DNA of 64,000 bases from Bacteroidales bacterium (GTDB lineage Bacteria; Bacteroidota; Bacteroidia; Bacteroidales; Lentimicrobiaceae), in assembly GCA_016788045.1 (NCBI GenBank), contig JAEUTG010000029.1, forward strand, positions 244,783 to 308,782, given 5' to 3'. Shown in pieces: positions 36,839 to 46,600 of the stretch; the stretch's first letter is position 1; each line of letters opens with the position of its first letter. Under the pieces are notes generated by a model. It was given only the letters and a program-made list of their open reading frames with translations. It ran no database searches and was not told the origin of the DNA. A program made the translations under genes and the position numbers.

Positions 36839-37792
36839 CCTTATGCTTAAGACCAGTTTCTTTAACTGCTTGTATCCGGTGCTGATCAGTTTTGCCGGAT
36901 AAGGCAGCCGGTTTATCCGAAGCCCGGGATAATTGACCCTTACAGATCCGAAACTTTTATAGAATCTTGCAAGATTGGGGTCATTAGAGCCTTCAAAATC
37001 AAGCGTGAGATGATTCCCTGCAAGGTCCTGAATAAAATGGTCAATCAAAAGAAACATGGCAGAGTTCTGTCTGGCGGTTTCATTGGTTGCGGAAAAAAGG
37101 AAAATGGCCTTGCGGTGACTGAAAACGACAATGGCTCCGGCGCAAAGGGTGTTTTCTGCGGTAAAGGCACCATAGCAGATTGCTTTGTTGTTGATGATGC
37201 ATTCATAAGCCAGTCTGATAAATCTCTTGTAGTCTTTCTCCCTGAGCTGAGTGATCTCCCTGCCTTTGTTTTTTCTGAACATATCAACGATGTCCTCAGG
37301 TTTTATGCTGGAGGATATGCTGACATTGTGGTTAACTGCCCTTCCAATATTTCTTACGGTGTTCTGAGAGTAGTTCTTCCTGATAGAATTGTAAGGTTCA
37401 ATCAGATCCAGCTCGTGGTTCAGATTTTCAACAACCTGCCATTTCCTGGCGTCAGGTTTGTTGAATGCATTCAGGTTGATTTCAGCCAGCAGATATTTCC
37501 CGGGTATGGCTTCCAGAAAGGCATTCACTATCTCAGGAGTAATATGCATGACTGAATATACCCCGAGTTGTTGGGTAAAGAACGGCTGATACAGGTACCA
37601 GATGCCAAATTTCTTGCGCTGGGTAAGTGGGAAAACGGTTTTATATCCTTCGTCAACAAGGGCATCCCAGTTTTCGCAGACAATGTCGAGGTACCATGAA
37701 TAGGCATAGATATTACCATTCACAGCCTTTTCAATGCAATGATCCCAGGCGGCCCTGTCAATATCGGCGTGTTTTACCAGTTTTATTTTCAT
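36836..37792 (-). CDS. FemAB/GNAT-like acyltransferase
   Basis: This 318-residue soluble protein has a double-GNAT layout. HCIEKAVNGNIYAYSWYLDIVCENWDALVDEGY near the N-terminus is typical of Bacteroidota FemAB-like proteins. The second half has ICYGAFTAENTLCAGAIVVFSHRKAIFLFSATNE, and LDFEGSNDPNLARFYKSFG gives the FEGS...ARFYKSFG block. Substrate is unknown; family members transfer amino acids or acyl groups. The start at 37792 is chosen because it is 4 nt after the ispF stop and begins MKIKLVKHADID; longer starts would run into ispF. The two genes probably share a transcript. Confidence 0.78.
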   Translation of the reverse strand: MKIKLVKHADIDRAAWDHCIEKAVNGNIYAYSWYLDIVCENWDALVDEGYKTVFPLTQRKKFGIWYLYQPFFTQQLGVYSVMHITPEIVNAFLEAIPGKYLLAEINLNAFNKPDARKWQVVENLNHELDLIEPYNSIRKNYSQNTVRNIGRAVNHNVSISSSIKPEDIVDMFRKNKGREITQLREKDYKRFIRLAYECIINNKAICYGAFTAENTLCAGAIVVFSHRKAIFLFSATNETARQNSAMFLLIDHFIQDLAGNHLTLDFEGSNDPNLARFYKSFGSVRVNYPGLRINRLPYPAKLISTGYKQLKKLVLSIR

Positions 37793-37796
37793 GCGC

Positions 37797-38285
37797 TCAG
37801 CCGGTTGTTTCAAGGCGATAGAGGAGTGTAACAGCCCAGGCCTGAATGCCTTCTTCACGCCCGGTGAATCCGAGGTGTTCGGTAGTTGTTGCTTTTACAG
37901 ATACAGTGCCGGAGCCGGTTGCTGAATCTATATTGTTCTGCATGTCGGGTATATATTGCGAAATCCGGGGCTTCTGAAGGGCAATGGTACAGTCAATATT
38001 GCCGATTTGCCAGCCTTCAGCCCTGACCAGTTCAACCGTTTTTCTCAGCAGTATCATGCTGTCAATGCCTTTCAGGGCCGGATCGCTGTCGGGGAAATGA
38101 TACCCGATATCTCTCAGACCCGCCGCACCCAGCAGCGAATCGCAAATGGCATGCAGCAGAACATCGGCATCTGAGTGGCCTGAAGCCCCCTTGTAATGAA
38201 TCACCCTGATACCTCCGATCATCAGCGGCAGTCCCTCCTTAAGCTGATGTACATCATAACCGAATCCAACCCTGAATGGAACCAT
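37797..38285 (-). CDS. ispF: 2-C-methyl-D-erythritol 2,4-cyclodiphosphate synthase
   Basis: A 162-residue enzyme of the MEP isoprenoid pathway that cyclizes CDP-ME 2-phosphate, releasing CMP. The zinc site GFGYDVHQL (Asp, His), GHSDADVLLHAICDSLLGAA and the C-terminal SVKATTTEHLGFTGREEGI are all present. The ATG at 38285 gives the normal family length; an upstream in-frame ATG would add 24 atypical residues. It is followed 4 nt later by the FemAB-like gene. Confidence 0.95.
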   Translation of the reverse strand: MVPFRVGFGYDVHQLKEGLPLMIGGIRVIHYKGASGHSDADVLLHAICDSLLGAAGLRDIGYHFPDSDPALKGIDSMILLRKTVELVRAEGWQIGNIDCTIALQKPRISQYIPDMQNNIDSATGSGTVSVKATTTEHLGFTGREEGIQAWAVTLLYRLETTG

Positions 38286-38410
38286 ATTTGCCGGATTTAT
38301 TTTCCAATAACCTGTTACAAATTGTAAAACTAACCAAATCTCACGACAATGAAACAACTGCGCTTTAAAAATCGGGATAAGGATGATAAAGGGTAGTTAT
38401 GTAAAATGGG

Positions 38411-38441
38411 TAAAAATAAAAAAAGCCACCGAAGGTGACTT
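38411..38441 (-). terminator. Terminator downstream of tRNA-Val
   Basis: Read on the minus strand, GTCACC-TTC-GGTGGC forms a 6-bp stem with one G-T pair, followed by a run of seven T and further T-rich sequence. Confidence 0.8.
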
Positions 38442-38448
38442 TTCTTTG

Positions 38449-38523
38449 TGGGAGCAACAGGGTTCGAACCTGTGACCCCCTGCTTGTAAGGCAGGTGCTC
38501 TGAACCAGCTGAGCTATGCTCCC
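38449..38523 (-). tRNA. tRNA-Val (anticodon TAC)
   Basis: A 75-nt cloverleaf on the minus strand. The acceptor stem is GGGAGCA/TGCTCCC, the D-arm contains TAGCTCAGCTGGTTCAGAGC, the anticodon loop CTTACAA reads valine codon GTA, and the T-loop is GGTTCGAACC. CCA is not encoded. A promoter and a terminator flank it, so it is transcribed alone. Confidence 0.95.
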
Positions 38524-38534
38524 TAATGAGGGTG

Positions 38535-38564
38535 CAAAGATAAACACTAATTTTAATTCTGCAA
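38535..38564 (-). promoter_or_regulatory. Bacteroidota promoter of tRNA-Val
   Basis: On the minus strand TTG (38564-38562), spacer 19, then TATCTTTG (38542-38535). The -7 box ends 12 nt before the tRNA. Confidence 0.85.
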
Positions 38565-38910
38565 TAGTTTGAATTTTTTTTTCATCACAGTGCGGAATTA
38601 TTTCATTATCGATTACAGAATGCATGATTGACGGCAGATTCAGAAGATAACAAAGGCTTGCAACAAATACCGGAATTTCCCTCCAGGCGATGTGTTTGGC
38701 AAGGGGGGCAGAACTGCCTGGTTCAAGGAGGCAAATATCTGGAATTGACCGTTTAAAGGTTTTTATCAATCTTGTTTCACAGAGTCAGTTTTTCTGATCC
38801 CGATGCTTTGTACCGATGATCATCCCCTGTTTTTTTATTCGCCGGTTCTGCGTTCCCTGATAAAAACCCCCTGAAATGGACAATTTTATCTGAATAACGT
38901 TAGTTTGCAT

Positions 38911-38918
38911 TAAATTTG
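38911..38918 (+). promoter_or_regulatory. -7 promoter box of tamL
   Basis: TAAATTTG. It directly precedes an ATG at 38920 that would be at or before the transcript start, so the ATG at 38935 is favoured. Confidence 0.6.
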
Positions 38919-38934
38919 CATGTTATTGTCAGGT

Positions 38935-41322
38935 ATGCTGAGGTCTTTTCAGAGATTATTTCTCCCGATTGTTTTATTTAGCCTGGTATTGATTTTTACC
39001 GGAGGATGTAAAGCCACCCGCAAGGTTCAGAAGCGGGGGGGGTATCTTTTTACCGGTTACTCCATAAAGACTGACCGTAAAGGGATTTCAGAGTATGACC
39101 TTTCCAATTTTGCCCAGCCCAAGCCCAATACAACCTTTCTGGGGCTGAGGCACAGGGTGTGGATTTATGATGCTTTCACAGGAAAGAAAGACACCCGGTT
39201 CAGGAAGTGGGTCAGGAGCCGTTTGGGTTCAGCTCCTGTTCTGCTTGATACCGCGATGGTTGATAATTCGATGATCCCTATGAAGGTTTATCTGAACAAC
39301 AAAGGATATTTCGGTGCAACTGTAAGCCGGAGTATAAAATATAAACGGGCCAGGGCCTCGGTTGTCTTCTCAGTTTCTGCCCCAGAACCCTATGTCTTTG
39401 GTTCAGTAAGCTATCAGGTTAAAGACGACAGCCTGAGGTTTTTTGTGAATCAGATCAAACCACAGAGTTTGCTGATAACAGGAAAGCAATACGACGCCTA
39501 TCTGATAAGAGACGAACGCGAACGCCTTACCCGCGAGCTTAAAGACCTCGGATATTATTCCTTTATCAGGGAATATATTTTCTTTGAAGTGGATACCAGT
39601 TTGCAAACACGGCAGGCAGATGTCAGAATTATTATTAAAAACAGAAAGGCTGAAGACGTTTCACCGGTTCCGGGTGCACCGGATTCGTTGAATGAAAGCA
39701 GGCATCAGCGATATTTCCTCAACAAGGTATATGTTACTTCGATCGACAGGAAACTATCGGCTGATACTACCCTGGTTTACGATACCATTGCTTTTTACCG
39801 CACACCGGATACTACCGGGAAGCAGAAGCCTGATTTTTATCATGTGTTCAAACTTGAACCAAGGCTGAGGCCGGAGGCCCTTGCCCGAAATATTTTCCTG
39901 GTTCCGGGGCTGGCTGTCACCCAGACAAGCGTTAACCTTACCTACAACCGGCTACAGAACCTCGCTCTGAGCAGGTTTGTATCGGTGAATATCTCTCCCT
40001 CACCCGAAAACCGGAATATTGCCCCTGGCGGGCTTTCCATGCTTGATTGCGATATCCGGGTAGTGCGATCACCGGTGAATATGTTTACCATTGAAGCAGA
40101 AGGTACCAACTCAGGTGGATACATTGGCCTGGGCTCGAGTTTCAATTACCAGAACAGGAACATCTTCAGAGGCGCAGAAACACTCAGACTAAAGCTTTAC
40201 GGAGCTTTCGAGATTCAACCTTCGCTGGGGGTCTCAGAATCTGAAAAGTCGGTACTGTTCAATTCACTGGAAGCAGGGGTGCAGTCAGGGCTTGATTTTC
40301 CGGCAATTATCAGTCCTTTCAGGATCAACAGCACCAGGCTGGATTTCAGATCCAAAACATCCCTGGGCCTGGGATTTAATTACCAGCGCAGAACGTATTA
40401 CCTGAAATATGTAACCGCATTTTCACTGGGCTATGAATGGAATTCCAGTACCACCAGCAAGCATCGTTTTTCCCCGGTAGACCTCAGCTCTATCAGTATA
40501 ACCCGTGACAGCATATTCACTGCTTATCTGAATGATCTGCGCGATCCGCGTTTTCTGAATCAGTACACCGATCACCTGATTATGGCGATGAAGTATTCCT
40601 ATATCTATAATAATCAGGACCTGAAATCACAGAAAAACTACTTCTATTTCAGGGCAGATCTTGAATCAGCCGGCAATGCCCTGCGCGCATACAGCGCCAT
40701 GGCGGGGGCGGAAAAGAACCCTGACAAAAGTTTCAATGTGCTTGGCCTGCGTTATGCCCAGTATCTGAGGGGTGATTTTGATTTCCGTTATTTCAGGCCT
40801 TTGTCGGAAACCCGGAAGATGGTGTACCGGGCATCCTTTGGTATCGGTGTCCCTTATGGCAACTCAGTATCGTTGCCATTTGAGAAAGGATTTTTTGCTG
40901 GGGGGGCCAACGGAATGCGCGGATGGCCTGTCCGGTCATTGGGACCCGGAGGATACCGGTCAACCGACAGTACATCGTTTGAGAACATCGGAGATATGTC
41001 GGTAGAACTGAATCTTGAATATCGTTTCCCTATGTACAGCTTTATTCATGGGGCGCTTTTCTCCGATATCGGTAACATATGGCTGTTAAAAAAGAATGAA
41101 GACTTCCCTGACGGAGAGATTAAACTCAGTAATTTTTTGAGCTCTCTGGCAGTGGATGCCGGCATGGGATTCAGGTTTGATTTCAGCTTCTTTATTTTCA
41201 GAATTGATGGCGGTTTGCCCGTTTATGATCCCGGTCAGCTGGAATCCAGCCGGTGGGTAAGGTTTTCGAAATTTCAACTAAGGGATATCAACTGGAATTT
41301 TGGTATCGGGTACCCGTTCTGA
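38935..41322 (+). CDS. tamL: TamL-like lipoprotein of the BamA/TamA superfamily
   Basis: A 795-residue Omp85-family outer-membrane protein. The N-terminus is a lipoprotein signal (LFSLVLIFTGGC), the feature that distinguishes Bacteroidota TamL from TamA. POTRA-like modules cover residues about 100-400, for example VYLNNKGYFGATVS and LTRELKDLGYYSFIREYIFFEVD. The C-terminal barrel contains FFAGGANGMRGWPVRSLGPGGY, the conserved L6 region, and ends in RDINWNFGIGYPF with a terminal Phe. With TamB it is thought to serve envelope biogenesis; no tamB is in the window. The start is set by the promoter box at 38911. Confidence 0.85.
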   Translation: MLRSFQRLFLPIVLFSLVLIFTGGCKATRKVQKRGGYLFTGYSIKTDRKGISEYDLSNFAQPKPNTTFLGLRHRVWIYDAFTGKKDTRFRKWVRSRLGSAPVLLDTAMVDNSMIPMKVYLNNKGYFGATVSRSIKYKRARASVVFSVSAPEPYVFGSVSYQVKDDSLRFFVNQIKPQSLLITGKQYDAYLIRDERERLTRELKDLGYYSFIREYIFFEVDTSLQTRQADVRIIIKNRKAEDVSPVPGAPDSLNESRHQRYFLNKVYVTSIDRKLSADTTLVYDTIAFYRTPDTTGKQKPDFYHVFKLEPRLRPEALARNIFLVPGLAVTQTSVNLTYNRLQNLALSRFVSVNISPSPENRNIAPGGLSMLDCDIRVVRSPVNMFTIEAEGTNSGGYIGLGSSFNYQNRNIFRGAETLRLKLYGAFEIQPSLGVSESEKSVLFNSLEAGVQSGLDFPAIISPFRINSTRLDFRSKTSLGLGFNYQRRTYYLKYVTAFSLGYEWNSSTTSKHRFSPVDLSSISITRDSIFTAYLNDLRDPRFLNQYTDHLIMAMKYSYIYNNQDLKSQKNYFYFRADLESAGNALRAYSAMAGAEKNPDKSFNVLGLRYAQYLRGDFDFRYFRPLSETRKMVYRASFGIGVPYGNSVSLPFEKGFFAGGANGMRGWPVRSLGPGGYRSTDSTSFENIGDMSVELNLEYRFPMYSFIHGALFSDIGNIWLLKKNEDFPDGEIKLSNFLSSLAVDAGMGFRFDFSFFIFRIDGGLPVYDPGQLESSRWVRFSKFQLRDINWNFGIGYPF

Positions 41323-41438
41323 AATGCTTTTGCAGGTATTGCTGGCCTGATGAAGGTGCATTGTTGTTGTTTTTTCAGGCAAATGATTGTTAAAAGGGGA
41401 GGCTTGATCTTCCTTGAACATAAAAAGGAATATACTCT

Positions 41439-42884
41439 ATGATTGAATTGAATAACCGTGAAATCGCCGGGAAGATTCTTGTTGAACTCGGGCATGAGCC
41501 TACGGATGGTCAGCAGCAATTGACCGATATGCTGGCTGACTTTGTGGCGCAACCGGTTTCGCCAAAACAAAGGCAGGCTTTCCTGATTAAAGGGTATGCC
41601 GGAACCGGAAAAACCACCCTGGTGAGTGCATTGGTGAGGGTTCTGCCCCTGGTGGGTATGCAATCTGTGTTGCTGGCGCCCACCGGAAGAGCCGCCAAGG
41701 TTTTGTCGGGATATTCACGGAAACAGGCTTTAACCATTCACCGGAAAATATACAAGGCAGTGACACGTGCCGATGGACGGCTGACCATGGGGCCCGGACA
41801 GAATCCGCACAAGTACACCTTGTTTATCGTGGATGAAGCTTCCATGATACCCGGTTCTGATTCCGCCGCTGATCAGGGAATCTACCAGCACAGAGATCTG
41901 CTTGATGATCTGATAAACTATGTGTTCAGCAGTGAAGGTTGTAAACTGTTGCTGATCGGTGATACCGCGCAGCTACCGCCTGTCGGGACAGACCAGAGCC
42001 CGGCCCTCTCTCCGGAAACCCTTGAACGTTCTTATCACCTTGATATCCGTTCTTACGAACTCAGCGATGTGGTAAGGCAGTCCTTAGACAGCGGCATTCT
42101 GAGCAACGCCACCCGGCTGAGAAAACAATCGGCTGAAGCCAGCCCGGTGCTTCCTTTTTTTAATCTGGGTCAGTTCAGCGACATCAGAAGGATCGACGGG
42201 GCTGCGTTTGAAGATGCGCTCAATTCGTGTTATTCGCGCTTCGGATATGAGAATACTGTCATCATCACCCGCTCCAACAAACGGGCAAATCTCTTCAACA
42301 ATGAGGTCAGGGCAAGGCTGTTGTTTCGCGAAACGGAACTCTCAGCCGGTGATATGATCATGATTACCCGCAACAATTACTTCTGGCTGCCGTTGGGTTC
42401 AAAGGCCGGATTTATTGCCAACGGTGATATGGCTGAAGTAAGGAGAATTATCAAAACCGGCGAAATGTATGGATACAGGTTTGCCGATGTAAGTGTTCAG
42501 CTCGCTGATTATCCCGATCAGGAGGTCATAGAAATAAAGCTGCTGCTTGATTCCATGGTCATTGAATCACCCTCACTCCCTCAGGCTGAACACCAGAAAC
42601 TCTTTGACGAGATTCTGCTTGATTATACTGAAATAAAGTCTCCGGTTGAGCGATCGAAGCTGGTTAAAAACAGCCCGTATTACAATGCGGTACAGGCCAA
42701 GTTTGCCTATGCGCTCACCTGCCATAAAACCCAGGGCGGGCAGTGGGATGCGGTTTTTATCGACCATGGATATCTTACGTCGGAAATGATCGATGTTGGT
42801 TTTGTACGTTGGCTGTATACCGCACTTACCCGGGCATCCAGTGAGGTTTACCTGGTGAATTTCAACGATGAGTTTTTTGAATAG
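41439..42884 (+). CDS. RecD/Dda-like ATP-dependent DNA helicase
   Basis: This 481-residue superfamily 1B helicase has Walker A KGYAGTGKTTLVSALV near residue 50, motif Ia LLAPTGRAAKVL, Walker B TLFIVDEASMI and motif III LLIGDTAQLPPVG. The C-terminal UvrD_C_2-like block has FAYALTCHKTQGGQWDAVFID and RWLYTALTRASSEVYLV. It is far shorter than RecD2 and has no RecBC partners nearby. A role in replication or repair is likely, but specific DNA substrates are unknown. The upstream AAGGA may help set the start. Confidence 0.88.
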   Translation: MIELNNREIAGKILVELGHEPTDGQQQLTDMLADFVAQPVSPKQRQAFLIKGYAGTGKTTLVSALVRVLPLVGMQSVLLAPTGRAAKVLSGYSRKQALTIHRKIYKAVTRADGRLTMGPGQNPHKYTLFIVDEASMIPGSDSAADQGIYQHRDLLDDLINYVFSSEGCKLLLIGDTAQLPPVGTDQSPALSPETLERSYHLDIRSYELSDVVRQSLDSGILSNATRLRKQSAEASPVLPFFNLGQFSDIRRIDGAAFEDALNSCYSRFGYENTVIITRSNKRANLFNNEVRARLLFRETELSAGDMIMITRNNYFWLPLGSKAGFIANGDMAEVRRIIKTGEMYGYRFADVSVQLADYPDQEVIEIKLLLDSMVIESPSLPQAEHQKLFDEILLDYTEIKSPVERSKLVKNSPYYNAVQAKFAYALTCHKTQGGQWDAVFIDHGYLTSEMIDVGFVRWLYTALTRASSEVYLVNFNDEFFE

Positions 42885-42927
42885 GAACACGATTTTAAAA
42901 AGGATGCTGTATGCGGGTTGCCTGCAG

Positions 42928-42935
42928 TATATTTG
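42928..42935 (+). promoter_or_regulatory. -7 promoter box for the HldE-like kinase gene
   Basis: TATATTTG, 13 nt before the ATG at 42949. No TTG at the expected distance upstream. Confidence 0.5.
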
Positions 42936-42948
42936 CTAAAATTCTGCA

Positions 42949-43974
42949 ATGATGGAGAAAATAACAGGCAGGCAGCTGGATGAGCTGTTTGATCAGTTTG
43001 CCGGAAAAAAGGTGATGATCATCGGGGATGTGATGATTGACGCTTACCTCTGGGGAAAAGTTGACCGTATTTCGCCCGAAGCTCCGGTGCCTGTGGTGTC
43101 GGTTAAAAGGCGGGAGAACCTGCTGGGAGGAGCTGCCAACGTAGCCCTCAACATCAGGGCCCTTCAGGCTGTGCCACTGCTGTGCTCGGTAATCGGAAAT
43201 GATGTCAGGGGTGATGAATTTCTTGACCTGCTCAAACAGGACGGGATCGCCCGGGATGGGATTGTCAGATGCCCTGACAGGGTCACTACCACAAAATTCA
43301 GGATTATCGGCAACAATGCCCAGATGCTCAGGGTTGACGAAGAAATGGATACGGATCTTTCTGCTGAAGATGAACGTCTGTTGCTTGGAGTTATGGATGG
43401 CTTGCTGAAGGCCGGAGAGGTGAGCGTAATCGTGATGCAGGATTACAACAAGGGAGTGCTTACCCGGACACTCATAGAAAAGGTGCTGAAAAGTGCGGCT
43501 GAACTTGGCATTCCGGTCGTCATTGATCCGAAACATAAGAACTTTGATGCCTATCAGGGCGTCAGCCTCTTCAAGCCCAACCTGAAAGAACTGAAAGAAG
43601 GCCTCAATATCGATGCTGAAATCAATTCAACAGAACAGATCAGGCAGGCAGTGGCCGACTGGCAGTCGAAGCAGTCGATCGAAACCATGATGGTTACACT
43701 TTCTGAGGCGGGCCTCTTCATCAGGGATACTGCAGAAGGACAGGTCAAAGAGTTCCTCCTTCCGGCTCACCTGCGGAAAATTGCCGACGTTTCTGGTGCC
43801 GGTGATACGGTAATCAGTGTAGCGTCACTCTGTAAGGCTTTAAAACTATCGGCCTATTTAACGGCTGCCCTGTCGAACATCGCCGGCGGACTGGTATGTG
43901 AGTATGTCGGAGTGGTGCCGGTTAACCGCGACCGGCTGCTGAATGAAGCCAGGCTGTTGCTCACGCTTGAATAA
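42949..43974 (+). CDS. PfkB-family kinase, HldE N-terminal-like (heptose-7-P kinase)
   Basis: A 341-residue ribokinase-fold enzyme resembling the kinase domain of HldE/RfaE1, which phosphorylates D-glycero-D-manno-heptose 7-phosphate at C1. Family motifs are VMIIGDVMIDAYLWGKVDRISPEAPVPVV, LLGGAANVALNI, RIIGNNAQMLRVDEE, VIDPKHKNFDAYQGV and the catalytic DVSGAGDTVISV. The nucleotidyltransferase half of bifunctional HldE is absent, so this is the split form. If heptose synthesis is intact, hldD and the adenylyltransferase must be elsewhere. It begins about 13 nt after a promoter box. Confidence 0.85.
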   Translation: MMEKITGRQLDELFDQFAGKKVMIIGDVMIDAYLWGKVDRISPEAPVPVVSVKRRENLLGGAANVALNIRALQAVPLLCSVIGNDVRGDEFLDLLKQDGIARDGIVRCPDRVTTTKFRIIGNNAQMLRVDEEMDTDLSAEDERLLLGVMDGLLKAGEVSVIVMQDYNKGVLTRTLIEKVLKSAAELGIPVVIDPKHKNFDAYQGVSLFKPNLKELKEGLNIDAEINSTEQIRQAVADWQSKQSIETMMVTLSEAGLFIRDTAEGQVKEFLLPAHLRKIADVSGAGDTVISVASLCKALKLSAYLTAALSNIAGGLVCEYVGVVPVNRDRLLNEARLLLTLE

Positions 43975-44000
43975 GCCTTTCCTTTGAAGTGAATATGAAG

Positions 44001-44008
44001 TATATTTG
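44001..44008 (+). promoter_or_regulatory. -7 promoter box for porT
   Basis: TATATTTG, 42 nt before the porT ATG. The upstream element is unclear. Confidence 0.5.
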
Positions 44009-44049
44009 CCGCCGCGCATTCCGACAAAATAAAAAGTTACTTCTGCCGT

Positions 44050-44841
44050 TTGATGATAAAATTATTTGATGTGAAGCCTGTAATCCTTAAGCTTTTAATA
44101 CTGTTAACCCTGGCTTTTTCTGTATCCCCTAAGGCGGAAGCCCAACGGCTCAAAGTCAGGAATCTCGGCAACTACGATCTCGCTCCATATCATTTTGGCT
44201 TTATTCTCGGCATGAATGAAATGCTGTTTTCTATCAAAACCAGGCCCGGTTTTCAGGATGTAAGCTATTATGCACTTCAAACCCCTGATCTGTATGCCGA
44301 TTCCTCAAAGCTTTATGGTCTTGAGCACAAACCTTCCTTTGGCTTTACCATCGGTATTGTTTCTAACCTGAGGATAAACGACCTGATGGACCTCAGGTTT
44401 GTACCGTCGCTTTCCTTTGGCGAACGCGACCTGCAGTATTCTGTGCTGATTCATTTCGACAATGAGGAAAAGCTCACCCTGATCAACAAGAAACTTCAAT
44501 CCACTTTTGTTGAACTGCCGCTTCATCTGAAATACAAAGGAAGCAGACTGAACAACATACGGCCCTATTGGCTTATTGGTGGGAAATACTCCATCGACCT
44601 CGCCAGTGATTCGAAGAAAAAGGATGAAACCAACAACATCTATGTTGCCCTTAACCGCAATGATGTTTATGCCGAGATGGGCGCCGGTATGGACTTCTAC
44701 ACAACCTTTTTCAAGTTTGGCATTGAGTTGAAGATGTCGTACGGGCTTATGGATATCCTCAAGCGCCAGGGCAACATTTATACGCTGCCCGTCGAAAAAC
44801 TGAGTTCAAAGCTCTTCCTGCTTTCCTTTACCTTTGAGTAA
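44050..44841 (+). CDS. porT: PorT-like type IX secretion protein
   Basis: This 263-residue membrane protein has a signal peptide (VILKLLILLTLAFSVSPKAEAQ) and a compact eight-stranded barrel. The family sequence begins NLGNYDLAPYHFGFILGMNEMLF, then DLMDLRFVPSLSFGERDLQYSV, TFVELPLHLKYKG and YWLIGGKYSIDL. PorT/SprT was among the first factors shown to be required for type IX secretion and gliding in Bacteroidota. Two ATGs (44050, 44053) start it. It has its own promoter and is not linked to porV, which lies 8 kb upstream. Confidence 0.88.
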   Translation: MMIKLFDVKPVILKLLILLTLAFSVSPKAEAQRLKVRNLGNYDLAPYHFGFILGMNEMLFSIKTRPGFQDVSYYALQTPDLYADSSKLYGLEHKPSFGFTIGIVSNLRINDLMDLRFVPSLSFGERDLQYSVLIHFDNEEKLTLINKKLQSTFVELPLHLKYKGSRLNNIRPYWLIGGKYSIDLASDSKKKDETNNIYVALNRNDVYAEMGAGMDFYTTFFKFGIELKMSYGLMDILKRQGNIYTLPVEKLSSKLFLLSFTFE

Positions 44842-44938
44842 TACTAAACCTTATTCTGTTTTTTTTGTTTTCCCCGGTAGACAGATGCATTACATTGTGT
44901 CTGAAATGCCGGTTTTCAGTTACGTAAATGCCTGAAGA

Positions 44939-46495
44939 GTGCGTAGGGAAATAGAGTTAAAGCTTACTCCATCAGAAGCCTTTGATCCGCAGCGGTGGAA
45001 GCACGCGGTATCGGCCCGCCTCGGGATACCCGAAGGCCGTATATACCATATAAGACCTTTAAAACGCTCTATCGATGCCCGGCACAAGGTGTTTTACCGC
45101 TTAAAAGTTGAAGTTTTCATCGGGGAACACCTTCCGCTTTCCGAAAAGATCAGCATTCCCTCTTACCCGGATGTCAGCCGCAAAATACCAGTGGTGATTG
45201 TCGGCGCCGGCCCTGCCGGATTGTTTGCAGCACTCACCTTGATCAGGCATGGATTTAAACCGGTGATTTTTGAACGCGGAAAGGATGTTAAGGCCCGCAA
45301 GTATGATATCTCATTACTCAACAGGGGCGAAAAGCTGAACACTGAATCAAACTACTGCTTTGGTGAAGGAGGTGCCGGCACCTATTCCGACGGGAAATTG
45401 TATACCCGATCGACCAAGCGTGGCAATGTTCCGGAGATTCTTCATACCCTGGTTGCCCATGGCGCAACAGAAGATATCCTGATTGATGCCCATCCGCACA
45501 TCGGCACCGATAAACTACCCGGTATCATTGCCTCCATCCGCAGATCCATCCTGGATGCCGGCGGAGAGGTGCACTTTAACAAACGGGTGAGTGGCCTGCT
45601 TGTTAAAAACGGCAAAATGAAGGGGGTCGTGCTCGATTCTGAAGAAGAGTACCCGTCGGGGTCAGTCATACTGGCGACCGGGCATTCAGCCCGCGATATC
45701 TACAGGATGCTGGATCAGCAGGGGCTGCAGCTTGAAGCCAAACCATTTGCCCTCGGTATCCGGATTGAGCACCCCCAGCAACTGATCGATTCAATTCAGT
45801 ACCATATGCCCGACAGGGGCCCTCATCTGCCGGCAGCAGCCTACAACCTGGTTACCCAGGTGGAAGGCCGGGGTGTCTTTTCTTTTTGTATGTGCCCTGG
45901 CGGAATCATTGTCCCATCCTCAACCGGCAGCAATGAACTGGTCGTAAACGGGATGTCGAACTCGAAAAGAAACTCACCCTATGCCAATTCCGGGATAGCT
46001 GTAGCGGTTGAACCGGCCGACTGGCAAGTGTACAACGATGAAGGCCCTTTCGCTGCCCTGCGGTTGCAGGAAACTATCGAAGCAGCGGCATGGTCGGCAG
46101 CCGGCCGCACATTGAAAGCCCCGGCCCAGCGGATGACGGATTTTGTGAAGGGAAAACCTTCTGCTACCCTGCCGGAGTGTTCTTACAATCCGGGCCTGGT
46201 CAGTACCTCCTTGTCAGCAGTGTTGCCTGATTTTATTGCTTCCAGGCTCTCAAAAGCTTTTGTGGATTTCGATGCAAAAATGAAAGGATACCTGAGCAAC
46301 GAGGCTGTGCTTGTCGGTGTTGAATCAAGGACATCCTCTCCGGTTAGGATTCCAAGAAATGAGCTCACCCTGCAGCATCCTCAGGTTTCAGGCCTTTACC
46401 CCTGCGGTGAAGGCGCAGGCTATGCAGGCGGGATCATCTCTTCGGCAATCGATGGCGTAAGATGTGCACTGGCTGTTGCAGGCAAGCCGCAATAG
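44939..46495 (+). CDS. FAD-dependent oxidoreductase of COG2509 type
   Basis: A 518-residue flavoprotein. The N-terminal 80 residues form a small domain typical of this family (IYHIRPLKRSIDARHK). The Rossmann FAD loop VVIVGAGPAGLFAALTL is near residue 87, with FERGKDVKAR next. NYCFGEGGAGTYSDGKLYTR is the hallmark of COG2509 proteins, and SVILATGHSARD lies near residue 240. The C-terminus has LYPCGEGAGYAGGI. No physiological substrate is established for the family. The start is GTG at 44939, preceded by no obvious promoter box. Confidence 0.87.
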   Translation: MRREIELKLTPSEAFDPQRWKHAVSARLGIPEGRIYHIRPLKRSIDARHKVFYRLKVEVFIGEHLPLSEKISIPSYPDVSRKIPVVIVGAGPAGLFAALTLIRHGFKPVIFERGKDVKARKYDISLLNRGEKLNTESNYCFGEGGAGTYSDGKLYTRSTKRGNVPEILHTLVAHGATEDILIDAHPHIGTDKLPGIIASIRRSILDAGGEVHFNKRVSGLLVKNGKMKGVVLDSEEEYPSGSVILATGHSARDIYRMLDQQGLQLEAKPFALGIRIEHPQQLIDSIQYHMPDRGPHLPAAAYNLVTQVEGRGVFSFCMCPGGIIVPSSTGSNELVVNGMSNSKRNSPYANSGIAVAVEPADWQVYNDEGPFAALRLQETIEAAAWSAAGRTLKAPAQRMTDFVKGKPSATLPECSYNPGLVSTSLSAVLPDFIASRLSKAFVDFDAKMKGYLSNEAVLVGVESRTSSPVRIPRNELTLQHPQVSGLYPCGEGAGYAGGIISSAIDGVRCALAVAGKPQ

Positions 46496-46564
46496 CAGAC
46501 AGATTCTCAGATATTTTACGCACTGGAGAGCCATCTTACCCTTTCCGCCTGACATAAAATTCAT

Positions 46565-46572
46565 TATGTTTG
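46565..46572 (+). promoter_or_regulatory. -7 promoter box upstream of 46601
   Basis: TATGTTTG, 28 nt before the ATG. Confidence 0.5.
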
Positions 46573-46600
46573 CCGTATCTATCCATTTACATCCACCCTT

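Larger units (their letters stand above)
38524..38934. other. Intergenic region between tRNA-Val and tamL
   Basis: About 410 nt holding the divergent promoters of tRNA-Val (38535-38564) and tamL (38911-38918). The middle 330 nt show no gene, hairpin or repeat that I can support. Confidence 0.6.
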